NCBI GenBank assembly: GCA_020634395.1
Contig: JACKBU010000012.1
Location: 1-64,000 of the forward strand
Direction of reading: 5' to 3'
Source of the DNA: Ardenticatenaceae bacterium
Lineage (GTDB): Bacteria; Chloroflexota; Anaerolineae; Promineifilales; Promineifilaceae
DNA: 64,000 nt
In this document: piece after piece, positions 52,460 through 60,895 of the stretch
Numbering within the stretch: the first letter of the stretch is position 1
How the letters are laid out: every line of letters begins with the position of its first letter
The notes under the pieces: generated by a model
What the model was told of the DNA's origin: nothing
Database searches by the model: none
What the model saw: only the letters and a program-made list of their open reading frames with translations
Made by a program: the position numbers and the translations under genes

Positions 52460-53878
52460 ATGAACGAAGAACGAGAAAAGCCGATGAGCATGGCCTCATC
52501 AACCGATACCCTGACGAACCAATCCGAGCGCCCGTTTACCTTCTGGCGAATGCTGCGCCTGAGCAGTTTCCAGATTGGCTCGGCAATGGGCGACATTCTG
52601 GTCACCAGTATTTGGAACCGCGTGATGATCACCAATTTTGGTATCCCGGCGACGCCGGTGGGGCTGCTGATTGCGCTGCGCTACCTTTTATCACCGCTGG
52701 GTTTGTGGGCCGGGTATTTGTCCGATACACGGCCGTTGTGGGGCTTCCGGCGCAGTTCTTACATCTGGCTGGGACGCAGCATGATGGTGTTGTCGCTGCC
52801 CCTGTTGGGTCTGAGCCTGATGCGTCTGGACGGAGCCACTTCCGACGTGCCGGGGTGGCTGTTGGCTTTTCTTTCCTCGCTGTTATATGGTCTGGGCACG
52901 CTGATTTCGGGCAGTCCGTTTCTGGCGCTGGTACGTGATTCGGCGCCGCCGCAAAAGCAGGGCCTGGCTATCAGCTCCGTGGAGACGATTCTTATCATCT
53001 TTTTTGCCATTGTGGGGATTGGGTTCAGTCTGTGGATGCAGGAGTACAGCCAGCCCATTTTCTGGGAAATGGTGGTGACGACGATGCTGGTGGGCGGCTT
53101 TTTCTGGTTTTTTGCCATTGCCGGGGCGGAAAAGCGGTTGAAAAAGGGAGAAGGAGGGGCAACGGCCGTTTCTCCTCCCCACCATCCGCCAGCCTTCCTC
53201 GCCGTCCTGCGCAAAATCTGGCAAGATCCCCGCACCCGCCTCTTCTTCTTTTTCCTCACCCTGGCTACGATGGCTGCCTGGGCACAGGACGCCATCCTGG
53301 AACCATTCGGCGCAGAAGTCTTTGACCTGCCGCTCAGCCGGACGACCCGTTTTAACAGCTACTGGCAAGCCGCCACGGTTGTGACCTTGCTGGCGGGCAG
53401 CGCCGTCTGGCGCAAACGGCCGCCCGAACGACAGGCCGCCATCGCCAAATGGGGTCTGGGCGTGATGGCCCTGGGATTGCTTGTCTTGGGTGGAACGGCA
53501 TTTGCCCACCAGGTACATTTAATCGAGGTGGCGCTGCTAATTTTTGGCGCCGGGTTTGGCGTTTACACCTTCGGCGGCCTCAGTCTCATGGCCGTTATGG
53601 CCTCGGACAAAGAAGCCGGGGCGTACCTGGGTCTGTGGTCTATTGCCATTTTGGTGTCCAAGGGATTGGGCACCTTTCTGGGTGGGGCCGCGCGTGACTT
53701 GCTTCTGTTGGGCTTTGATCTGCCGGCTGGAGTGAGTTATGCGGTAATTTTTGCCCTGGAGGCGCTCGGTTTGTTGGGCGCTATTTTCATTCTTTCGCGT
53801 ATCGACGTGGTTGGTTTTGCCCGGGATGTGGGGCGGGTGATCAGCCGCACCGAAGCGCAAATTGCTCTGGCCGATTGA
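52460..53878 (+). CDS. PucC-family (bacteriochlorophyll delivery type) membrane carrier
   Basis: The protein is 472 residues with about twelve membrane helices. It resembles the BCD/PucC branch of the major facilitator superfamily rather than drug carriers. Indicators are RLSSFQIGSAMGDILVTSIWNRVMI at the start, PLGLWAGYLSDTRPLWGFRRSSYIWLGR and, most telling, AWAQDAILEPFGAEVFDLPLS. In phototrophs PucC/LhaA helps assemble light-harvesting complexes. No photosynthesis gene is in this window, so the cargo is unknown. ATG 52484 (MSMASST) is an alternative start. The sequence before it is a simple ACGA-type repeat. Confidence 0.88.
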   Translation: MNEEREKPMSMASSTDTLTNQSERPFTFWRMLRLSSFQIGSAMGDILVTSIWNRVMITNFGIPATPVGLLIALRYLLSPLGLWAGYLSDTRPLWGFRRSSYIWLGRSMMVLSLPLLGLSLMRLDGATSDVPGWLLAFLSSLLYGLGTLISGSPFLALVRDSAPPQKQGLAISSVETILIIFFAIVGIGFSLWMQEYSQPIFWEMVVTTMLVGGFFWFFAIAGAEKRLKKGEGGATAVSPPHHPPAFLAVLRKIWQDPRTRLFFFFLTLATMAAWAQDAILEPFGAEVFDLPLSRTTRFNSYWQAATVVTLLAGSAVWRKRPPERQAAIAKWGLGVMALGLLVLGGTAFAHQVHLIEVALLIFGAGFGVYTFGGLSLMAVMASDKEAGAYLGLWSIAILVSKGLGTFLGGAARDLLLLGFDLPAGVSYAVIFALEALGLLGAIFILSRIDVVGFARDVGRVISRTEAQIALAD

Positions 53879-53915
53879 TTAGCGCTTATAAACCTGCCAG
53901 TTAATACACACAACC

Positions 53916-55013
53916 ATGTCAATTTTCGGGGATTTTTCACAGGCGTACCGTTGGCCGCGGGCCATTCTTCACCTGGACATGGACGCTTTCTACGTCAACG
54001 TCCACCTGCTGGACCACCCGGAGGACGCGGGCGTTCCGCTGGTGATTGGCGGCCAGCCGCAGTCGCGCGGCGTGGTGGCTTCGGCCAGTTACGAGGCGCG
54101 CAAACTGGGCGTTCGCAGCGCCATGCCCACCAGCACGGCCGTGCGCCTCTGCCCCGCGCTCAAAATCATCCCCGCCAACTGGCCGCGCATCCGCGAATGC
54201 TCGCGGCAGGTGATGGCCATCCTGGCCGAGTATGGCCCGGTCGAACAAATCAGTGTGGACGAGGCGTACATCGACGTGGGCGAATGGGCGGATCCCCTGC
54301 CGCTGGCGGAGGCAGTGCGCACTGCCGTTTACACCCAAACCCAGCTTCCCGCCTCGGTGGGGCTGGCCACCAGCAAACTCGTCGCCAAAGTGGCCTCCGA
54401 CCACGAGAAACCGGCCGGCTGCACCATCATTTTGCCGGGCCACGAGGCCGCTTTTCTGGCTCCGCTGCCCACGCGGGTGATCTGGGGGATTGGACCGCGC
54501 ACGGCCGAAAAGCTGGCCGGTTTGGGCATTCAGACTTGTGGCGCGCTGGCGGCGGCGGAGACGGCCGTGTTGCGGGCGCAGTTCGGCCGTCAGGCCGAGG
54601 ACTTGCAGCGCCGTGCTCTGGGCCGGGACGAACGGCAGGTGCACGCGGAGCGCGGCCAGCCCAAGAGCATCAGCCAGGAATGGACGTTTAACCAAGACGT
54701 GGCTGATCCGGCGGTGCTGCAAGAGCAGCTGCGTAAGCAGTCGGCCAGCGTGGCCCAATCGCTGCAGAAGCGCCATCTGCTGGCCCACACCGTGCGCGTC
54801 AAATTTCGCTGGGCCGATTTCACCACCTTCACGCGCCAAAAATCGGTGGAGATAGGCGTAGACGACGCCGAAGCGATTTACCGGCTGGCGCTGGCTATCT
54901 GGCAGGAAAACTGGCCGCCAGGCCAGCGGATGCGCCTGATTGGGGTCGGCGTCAGTGGCCTGGCGGAAATCACTCAGCGGCAGCTTGGCTTCCGCTTTTT
55001 GGATGAGACGTAA
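53916..55013 (+). CDS. dinB: DNA polymerase IV (Y-family)
   Basis: The protein is 365 residues. The palm has DMDAFYVNVH with the first catalytic Asp and SVDEAYIDV with the second Asp-Glu pair. GVRSAMPTSTA, GLATSKLVAKVASDHEKP and the helix-hairpin-helix WGIGPRTAEKLAGLGI follow. The little-finger domain closes the protein. It performs error-prone translesion synthesis. The usual steric-gate FF is FY here. No beta-clamp motif is obvious at the C-terminus. Confidence 0.94.
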   Translation: MSIFGDFSQAYRWPRAILHLDMDAFYVNVHLLDHPEDAGVPLVIGGQPQSRGVVASASYEARKLGVRSAMPTSTAVRLCPALKIIPANWPRIRECSRQVMAILAEYGPVEQISVDEAYIDVGEWADPLPLAEAVRTAVYTQTQLPASVGLATSKLVAKVASDHEKPAGCTIILPGHEAAFLAPLPTRVIWGIGPRTAEKLAGLGIQTCGALAAAETAVLRAQFGRQAEDLQRRALGRDERQVHAERGQPKSISQEWTFNQDVADPAVLQEQLRKQSASVAQSLQKRHLLAHTVRVKFRWADFTTFTRQKSVEIGVDDAEAIYRLALAIWQENWPPGQRMRLIGVGVSGLAEITQRQLGFRFLDET

Positions 55014-55019
55014 GGACGT

Positions 55020-55823
55020 TTAGCGGGGCAGTTGGCTGGCCTCCGTGACCATTTGTTCCAGCCGCGGATACGCTTCCAACAAATAGGCCAGAATCGCGCG
55101 AGAAGATTCCTCGCTGATTTCGCCACCGTGGGCGTTGCATAACGGCCGTATCTCCGCCGTCAGGCTCACAATCTGGCGCAGCTTGTCGCGGTATTCCACG
55201 TACAGCGGCTGCCAGTCGGCCGGCACATCCGTAAAACCGGGCGCTTCCAAAATCCACAAGCCCGTCCAACCAATAAACGTCCCACAATCAAAGGCTTTGT
55301 CTGTGGTGAGAGCCAGTTGATATTCGCTGTTGAAACTGCGGAAGGAGTCGCGCACCAGTCCCAGGTAACGGACGAAGGTGTCGGCGTTCCAGGGTTGAAT
55401 AGGTGTTTCCGGGAAGGTGTGAGCAGTTCCGGTGGAGGGTGGGGCTGCAGGCGGCGGGACAGCGGTGGGCGGCACGGCCGTTGACGTCGGGCGCGGTGTG
55501 TTGGTAGGTGCCGGTGTGTTAGTAGGGGCCGGCGTGTCGGTTGGTTCAGGAGTTGGCGAGGGTGTTTTGGTAGGGGTGTGGGTGGCCGTGGGCGATGGCT
55601 CTGGCGTATCGGTGGGCAGGGGCGTGGCGGTGTCTGTGGGCAGCGGCGTGTCGGTGGGGATGGCTGTGGCCGTGGGTGAGGGCGGCACGGCCGTTTCCGT
55701 TTCTGTAGCGGCGGCGATGGGCACGGCCGTTGGTGCGGCTGCCTGGCTGCAGCCGGATAAGGCAGCCACCATCAGGATCAGGGCAACGAGCACAAACAAA
55801 GAGCGGTCAACAATGCGTTTCAT
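55020..55823 (-). CDS. Lipoprotein with PT-rich stalk
   Basis: The protein is 267 residues from ATG 55823, with GGAGG four bases upstream. The signal peptide ends in a lipobox (AALSGC). Residues about 30-125 are an extreme Pro/Thr stalk made of TDTPxPT-type repeats. The last 125 residues are a helical domain with two cysteines (FDCGTF and LCNAHG) and no motif I recognise. It is a surface lipoprotein of unknown role. It resembles the protein at 77-895 in stalk composition but not in its terminal domain. Confidence 0.8.
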   Translation of the reverse strand: MKRIVDRSLFVLVALILMVAALSGCSQAAAPTAVPIAAATETETAVPPSPTATAIPTDTPLPTDTATPLPTDTPEPSPTATHTPTKTPSPTPEPTDTPAPTNTPAPTNTPRPTSTAVPPTAVPPPAAPPSTGTAHTFPETPIQPWNADTFVRYLGLVRDSFRSFNSEYQLALTTDKAFDCGTFIGWTGLWILEAPGFTDVPADWQPLYVEYRDKLRQIVSLTAEIRPLCNAHGGEISEESSRAILAYLLEAYPRLEQMVTEASQLPR

Positions 55824-55987
55824 CAATCCTCCTAGATTGTGTGATGGGGATGTTTGCGGCCAAGAGCCGGTTCTGGCGCACCGGCCGTTTCCCCACCCAG
55901 TTCGGCTAATGGACAACTGCTTGAGGATTATAAAAAGAGCGCCAATCCGGGCATAGTGAGGAATATCACCTGCCAGTCAGTCCGCTC

Positions 55988-57247
55988 ATGTTACAATTGT
56001 CACCTGATATGAGCCGAGACAAAAAACGCACCGCCCCTGGATACGATCTGTTCAGCCCGCAGTTTAAGGCTGATCCATTTCCCACGTTTGCCACCATGCG
56101 CTGCGACGCGCCGATCTACGGCCACGTCGCCCGCAATGGCTCTACTATCTGGTACATCACCCGCTACGACGACGTGATGGAGGTGCTGCGGGACAACGAG
56201 CGGTTTGTGAAGGACGTGGGCCATACGCTGCTGCCGGAAGAATGGGAGCGGAAACGGCCGTCTACCCTCAGCCAGCGCCTCATCAACGAAAACATGCTCT
56301 TTGCCGATCCGCCCGACCATACCCGGCTGCGTGCGCTGGTGAACCAGGCGTTTACGCCGCGCCGCGTGGAGCAAAACGCGCCCCGCGTCCAGGCCATCGC
56401 CGAGGCGCTGATCGACCGGGTAAGCGCGGGTAAACAGATGGACCTCATCGCCGATTTTGCTTTGCCGCTGCCCACCATCGTCATCACCGATTTGCTGGGC
56501 ATCCCGGAAGCCGACCGCGAGCTGGTGGCCGATTTGTCGCAGGCGATTATCGCGCCGGGGCGGCATGGGCTGACGTTCAGCGCCCGCAAGCGCAAGGTGC
56601 GCGCGTTTGTGGCCTATCTGCAAGAGCTGTTTGCCGCCCGACAGCAAGACCCGCAGGATGATTTGATTTCGGCGTTGGTCACGGCCGAAGCTGGCGGGCA
56701 GCGGCTGGCGCCGGAGGAGCTGTCCAGCATGGTGGCGCTGCTGCTGGTGACGGGCCACGAGACGACGGTGAACCTGATTGGCAATGGGGTGCTGGCCTTG
56801 CTGCGCCATCCCGACCAGTTGGCGCTGGTGCGGGCGGCGGATGAGAAGGGGGTGGAAACGGCCGTTGAAGAACTCCTGCGCTTCGATGGCCCCGTGGAAA
56901 CCTCCACCACCCGCTGGGTGCGCCGCGACGTGGTCTACAAAGGCCACCGCATGCGGCGCGGCGACGTGGTGCGCGTGGTGCTGGCCGCCGCCAACCGCGA
57001 CGAAAGCCAGTTCGCCGCCGCCGATACGCTGGACTTGTGCCGCGCCAATAACCGCCATCTGGCGTTCGGCCACGGCATCCACTACTGCCTGGGCGCGCCC
57101 CTGGCCCGCCTGGAAGGCAAGATTGCCCTGCAAACCTTGTTTGGGCGGCTGCCGAATTTGCGGCTGGCGATCCCCCCCGCCGAACTATCCTGGCGTTCCG
57201 GCGTCCTCTTTCGCGGCCTGGAACGCCTGCCCCTGGCCTGGGAATAA
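55988..57247 (+). CDS. Bacterial class I cytochrome P450
   Basis: The protein is 419 residues. It has the heme ligand motif FGHGIHYCLGAPLARLEG, the I-helix LLLVTGHETTVNLIGN with its acid-less HETT, the K-helix EELLR, and ADPPDHTRLRALVNQAFTPR. It belongs to the soluble ferredoxin-dependent type close to CYP107-like families. The substrate is unknown, and no ferredoxin or reductase gene is adjacent. ATG 56009 (MSRDKK) may be the true start, because a TACAAT box (55992-55997) with CTGCCA 16 bases before it would place the mRNA start near 56004. Confidence 0.93.
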   Translation: MLQLSPDMSRDKKRTAPGYDLFSPQFKADPFPTFATMRCDAPIYGHVARNGSTIWYITRYDDVMEVLRDNERFVKDVGHTLLPEEWERKRPSTLSQRLINENMLFADPPDHTRLRALVNQAFTPRRVEQNAPRVQAIAEALIDRVSAGKQMDLIADFALPLPTIVITDLLGIPEADRELVADLSQAIIAPGRHGLTFSARKRKVRAFVAYLQELFAARQQDPQDDLISALVTAEAGGQRLAPEELSSMVALLLVTGHETTVNLIGNGVLALLRHPDQLALVRAADEKGVETAVEELLRFDGPVETSTTRWVRRDVVYKGHRMRRGDVVRVVLAAANRDESQFAAADTLDLCRANNRHLAFGHGIHYCLGAPLARLEGKIALQTLFGRLPNLRLAIPPAELSWRSGVLFRGLERLPLAWE

Positions 57248-57283
57248 AAAAACATCCCGGAAGTTCCAAACTTCCGGGATGTT
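57244..57283 (-). terminator. Terminator of the D-Ala-D-Ala ligase homologue
   Basis: On the minus strand AACATCCCGGAAGTT (57283-57269), a 3-base loop and AACTTCCGGGATGTT (57265-57251) run into a row of T residues. The hairpin lies between convergent genes and may also stop P450 transcripts. Confidence 0.85.
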
Positions 57284-57304
57284 GCCGGTTTAGAGGTTGC
57301 CGGT

Positions 57305-58357
57305 TTACAGCCCGTACCGCTCCGTGGCTTCGTCCAGGATGCGGTTGACCAGTTCCTCGTAGGTCCAGCCCTCTGCCCGCGCTTCGATGCATAGGTCGGA
57401 ATACTCCGGATTTAGCCCCGGTAAGGGGTTGATTTCCAGAATGTAGGGCTTGTTGCCATCGTTGGCATCCAGGCGGAAATCGACCCGGGCCACATCCTGG
57501 CAGCCGGTGACGCGGAAAGTAGCGGCCGTCAGCCAGTTCAACTCCTCCAGCAGTTCCTCTTCGATGGGCGCGGGGCAAAGGTAGTGGAAATCGTGGGCCA
57601 GCTCTGTCTTGATGCGGCTGGTGTAGATGCCGCCCTCTTCGTCGGGGTAGCGCGTCAGGTCCACTTCCAGCGGCGGCAGCAGGTAGAGGCCCTTAGAGAC
57701 ACGCGGCGCTTCTTCATCCTCCGGCAGCCGCCAGGCAACGGGCGTCGTCAGGTTGCCCACCACACCCACCGTTACTTCACGGCCTTCAATAAACCGCTCG
57801 GCCAAAACTGGCTGATCGTAACGATCAAACAGGCGGCGCAGCTGCGTGCGCAACTGTTCCTCGTTGTTGACGACAGAATCGGCGCTGACGCCCATACCGG
57901 TTCCTTCGCGGCTGGGCTTCACAAACAGGGGGAAAACCATGTCATCGTTCATTGGTTCGTGCACGCGCTCAAAGACCTGGAACTGAGGCGTGGGCAGGCT
58001 GTGGTAGGTGAGCACGCGCTTGGTCATGGGTTTGTCCAGGGTCAGCGCCAGGGTGAGGACTTGCGAGCCGGTGTAGGGGATACGCAGCATCTCTAGCATG
58101 GCGGGCACCTGCGCTTCGCGGGAATCGCCGAAGTGTCCTTCGCAAATGTTAAAGCAAATATCTGGTCTGAGTTTGCGCAGGTTTTCAAACAGGGTCTGGT
58201 CGCCTTCCAAAAACGTGACCTGATGGCCGCCTGACTCCAGCGCGGCCGTAATCGCGGCAATCGTTGCTTCAGAATCGAGATCGTCCCACATGTCGGGTGA
58301 CATGCCGGGCAGAAGGGGTGCATTTTTTTGAAGGTTTGCTAATAAAGCAACATGCAT
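57305..58357 (-). CDS. D-alanine--D-alanine ligase family protein
   Basis: The protein is 350 residues, with the ATP-grasp layout of Ddl. It has LRPDICFNICEGHFGDSREAQVPAMLEMLRIPYTGSQ at the N-terminus, KPSREGTGMGVSADSVV for ATP binding, and AERFIEGREVTVGVVGN. The C-terminal metal and substrate residues are in ARVDFRLD and ILEINPLPGLNPEYSDL. A true Ddl makes the peptidoglycan dipeptide. The AEGWTYEELVNRIL end and insertions around 215-250 are longer than in housekeeping Ddl, so a related D-Ala or amino-acid ligase is possible. It diverges from lipB. Confidence 0.87.
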   Translation of the reverse strand: MHVALLANLQKNAPLLPGMSPDMWDDLDSEATIAAITAALESGGHQVTFLEGDQTLFENLRKLRPDICFNICEGHFGDSREAQVPAMLEMLRIPYTGSQVLTLALTLDKPMTKRVLTYHSLPTPQFQVFERVHEPMNDDMVFPLFVKPSREGTGMGVSADSVVNNEEQLRTQLRRLFDRYDQPVLAERFIEGREVTVGVVGNLTTPVAWRLPEDEEAPRVSKGLYLLPPLEVDLTRYPDEEGGIYTSRIKTELAHDFHYLCPAPIEEELLEELNWLTAATFRVTGCQDVARVDFRLDANDGNKPYILEINPLPGLNPEYSDLCIEARAEGWTYEELVNRILDEATERYGL

Positions 58358-58572
58358 CTGGGTTTTTGTTCTCCTTAAAATACGAAACCCATCTCCTGGC
58401 TAAGTGCTTGGGGATGGGTTGGCGAAAAAGATCGGAAATTCGCCGAAAGTATAATCAATGTGACCGAAATGTCGAGGAATTGAGGGATGAATTTTTGGAG
58501 AGCGACGGCCGTTTGCGGTTGACTTTTGGGTCACAGGAAGATAGCCTTAGACCCATAGAGGATACCACAAAA

Positions 58573-59280
58573 ATGATTACCGCAAGCTGGCTTGGACAAA
58601 TTGAATATGACACCGCCTGGGACCAACAAAAGGCGATGGTTGCGGCGCGCATAGAAACACCCGATCTGCCGGACGAGATACTGCTGCTGGAACATCCGCC
58701 GACCTATACCCTGGGGCGCAGCGGCACGCTGGACCATCTGCTGCTTGATGAGACCGCTCTGGAGGCGCAGGGCTTCACGGTGCGCTGGGTCGATAGAGGC
58801 GGCGACATTACCTATCATGGGCCGGGGCAGTTGGTGGGGTATCCCATTTTGAATTTGAAGCGCATGTTCCGCCTGCAAGGTTTTGACAAGCCTGATTTTC
58901 ATCGCTACTTACGCAACCTGGAAGAAGTGATTATCGTGGCGCTGGCCGAGTTTGGCATTGCCGGCTGGCGTTATGATGGCTATACCGGCGTGTGGGTGGA
59001 TTGGCCGGATGGCCCGCGCAAGATCGCGGCGATTGGCGTCCGGGTAAACGTGAAGGGGATTAGCAGCCACGGCTTTGCCTTGAACGTGAATCCCGACATG
59101 AGCCACTTTGGGCATATAATCCCGTGCGGCATCAGCGAGCACGGCGTGGTGTGTATGGCGGAGATGGTGAAACGGCCGTTAACCCCCACAGACCTCCTGC
59201 CGCCCATCACCCGAGCCTTTACCCAGGTGTTTGAAACAGAAGTAACATTGAACGAACAACAGATAACAGTGAACGAATAA
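58573..59280 (+). CDS. lipB: Octanoyl-[acyl-carrier-protein]:protein octanoyltransferase
   Basis: The protein is 235 residues from ATG 58573. The frame extends further upstream without similarity. LipB moves octanoate from ACP to lipoyl domains. Motifs are LLLEHPPTYTLGRSG, WVDRGGDITYHGPGQLVGYPIL, GPRKIAAIGVRV with the catalytic Lys, and HIIPCGISEHGV with the catalytic Cys. The last ten residues come from an AACGAACAACAG-type micro-repeat. A TATAAT (58448-58453) may be its promoter. lipA follows after 45 bases. Confidence 0.95.
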   Translation: MITASWLGQIEYDTAWDQQKAMVAARIETPDLPDEILLLEHPPTYTLGRSGTLDHLLLDETALEAQGFTVRWVDRGGDITYHGPGQLVGYPILNLKRMFRLQGFDKPDFHRYLRNLEEVIIVALAEFGIAGWRYDGYTGVWVDWPDGPRKIAAIGVRVNVKGISSHGFALNVNPDMSHFGHIIPCGISEHGVVCMAEMVKRPLTPTDLLPPITRAFTQVFETEVTLNEQQITVNE

Positions 59281-59325
59281 CGAGCACTGCCCGACTACAA
59301 GACTACTCGACTAAGGACTAAAGAG

Positions 59326-60288
59326 ATGACAACGATTGATCTGGATTCTATTGGCGTGAACGAAACGGCCGCTGTGCGCCCCAAACACCGCCACCCGGAG
59401 TGGATTCGCGCGCGCATTCCCAGCGGCGAAAACTACGAGCGCCTGAACGAACTGATGCGCAGCAAATCGCTGCACACGGTCTGCGAGGAAGCGCAGTGCC
59501 CCAACATGGGCGAGTGCTGGGGCGCCGGCACCGCGACGTTCCTGATGATGGGCGACATTTGCACGCGCAGCTGCGCGTTTTGCGACATTAAGACGGGACG
59601 GCCGTTACCGTTAGATTTTGCGGAGCCGTTGCGGGTAGCAACGGCCGTAAAAGCCATGAACCTGCGCCACGTCGTCATCACCTCGGTCAACCGCGACGAA
59701 CGGAAAGATGGCGGCGCGCCGATCTTTGCGGCCGTCATCCAGCGCGTGCGCGAACTGCAGCCCGGTTGCTCCATCGAACTGCTCATCCCCGACTTCAAAG
59801 GCAGCGCCGAGGCGCTCAAAATCGTCATGGACGCCCGGCCGGAAATTCTGGGCCACAACGTGGAGACCGTGCCGCGCCTTTTCCGCAAGGTGCAGCCGCA
59901 GGACCATTACGAGTGGGCCATGACGACCCTGGAAAACGCCAAAAAGATGGACCCCGAAGTGCTGACGAAGTCCGGCATTATGGTGGGCCTGGGCGAAACC
60001 TGGGACGAAGTGCTGGCCGTGATGCAGGATCTGGCGGATCGCGGCGTGGACATTTTGACCATCGGCCAATACTTGCAGCCGCGCGCCGACCAGCATTTGC
60101 CGGTGGAAAAATACTATCACCCTGATGAATTTGCTGAGTTGAAGCGGATTGGTTTGGAGATGGGCTTTAAGTGGGTGGAAAGCGGGCCGCTGGTGCGCAG
60201 CAGCTATCACGCCGACCAGCAGGTGCGGGCGCTGTCGCCGATTTATAAGCAGTTGTTTGGGAAGGAGTTGCTGAAGTCGGCGGGGTAG
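59326..60288 (+). CDS. lipA: Lipoyl synthase
   Basis: The protein is 320 residues. This radical-SAM enzyme inserts two sulfurs into protein-bound octanoate. Both cluster motifs are intact: CEEAQCPNMGECW for the auxiliary cluster and CTRSCAFCDI for the SAM cluster. The conserved ending RSSYHADQ supplies the serine ligand. It is the second gene of a lipB-lipA unit, so lipoate is made de novo for pyruvate dehydrogenase or the glycine cleavage system. Confidence 0.97.
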   Translation: MTTIDLDSIGVNETAAVRPKHRHPEWIRARIPSGENYERLNELMRSKSLHTVCEEAQCPNMGECWGAGTATFLMMGDICTRSCAFCDIKTGRPLPLDFAEPLRVATAVKAMNLRHVVITSVNRDERKDGGAPIFAAVIQRVRELQPGCSIELLIPDFKGSAEALKIVMDARPEILGHNVETVPRLFRKVQPQDHYEWAMTTLENAKKMDPEVLTKSGIMVGLGETWDEVLAVMQDLADRGVDILTIGQYLQPRADQHLPVEKYYHPDEFAELKRIGLEMGFKWVESGPLVRSSYHADQQVRALSPIYKQLFGKELLKSAG

Positions 60289-60346
60289 GCAGAATAACGG
60301 AAAATCTCTCTCCTTATTGGTTGCAGATCATCTATGGGGAGCAAAA

Positions 60347-60640
60347 GTGCAGTATAATTTTGAGTGGGATCCGAATAAAAATAAAGAGAATATTCGCAAG
60401 CATCGTGTCTCGTTTGAACGGGCAGCGACGGTGTTTCGTGACCCCAAGCAAATTTCCATTTTTGATGATCATCATAGCGAGGATGAAGAGCGTTGGGTGA
60501 CAATGGGAATTGACAGCAGCGGCACGCTGCGGATTGTTGTACATACTTTTGTTCCCGTCAGCCGTACTACCTATAGAATTCGGATCATTTCTGCGAGAAA
60601 GGCTACGAAAGTAGAAACTGCTATTTATCAGCAAAGGTGA
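60347..60640 (+). CDS. brnT: BrnT-family toxin
   Basis: The protein is 97 residues from GTG 60347, which has GGGGAG six bases upstream. It matches BrnT ribonuclease toxins: FEWDPNKNKENIRKHRVSFERAATVF, then DDHHSEDEERWVTMG and the ending RIISARKATKVE. BrnT folds like RelE and cleaves RNA when free of its antitoxin. The next gene starts two bases after its stop and should encode the partner. Confidence 0.88.
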   Translation: MQYNFEWDPNKNKENIRKHRVSFERAATVFRDPKQISIFDDHHSEDEERWVTMGIDSSGTLRIVVHTFVPVSRTTYRIRIISARKATKVETAIYQQR

Positions 60641-60642
60641 CT

Positions 60643-60843
60643 ATGAAAAGCGAGTATGATTTTACAAAGGGCGAACGAGGTAAGTTTTATGATCCGGATG
60701 CCGTCTTTAACATACCGATTTATTTAGAGCCAGATGTTGATGAGTTTATGTATCATCTAGCAGAAGAAAAGGGGGTTGATCTGCAAGAATTGGTTAACAA
60801 CTGGCTGCGCGCCAACATCCAATTGGTGCAAAGTATTCATTAG
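60643..60843 (+). CDS. Putative antitoxin of the BrnT toxin
   Basis: The protein is 66 residues from ATG 60643. An in-frame GTG at 60637 overlaps the toxin stop. It starts KSEYDFTKGERGKFY, a pattern typical of short antitoxins paired with BrnT. It continues with a ribbon-helix-helix-like part (IPIYLEPDVDEFMYHLAEEKGVDLQELVNNWLRANI). The toxin-first order is usual for brnTA. The RHH part would bind operator DNA upstream of brnT. Confidence 0.82.
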   Translation: MKSEYDFTKGERGKFYDPDAVFNIPIYLEPDVDEFMYHLAEEKGVDLQELVNNWLRANIQLVQSIH

Positions 60844-60855
60844 AAATGTTTTGAC

Positions 60856-60888
60856 ACGGCCGTTTCCCTTCCCCAGGAAAACGGCCGT
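60856..60888. repeat. Paired ACGGCCGT palindromes forming a convergent hairpin
   Basis: ACGGCCGTTT (60856-60865) and AAACGGCCGT (60879-60888) are inverted copies of the iterated palindrome, with CC and GG near the loop. They sit between the convergent antitoxin and hydrolase genes, so this pair may act as a transcription stop. Confidence 0.6.
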
Positions 60889-60895
60889 ACCCTCT

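Noticed and set aside
56000..57133. Minus-strand open frame of 377 codons opposite the P450 gene
   Set aside because: The plus strand has the full P450 motif set. The antisense frame is H/R/Q-rich with no family pattern.
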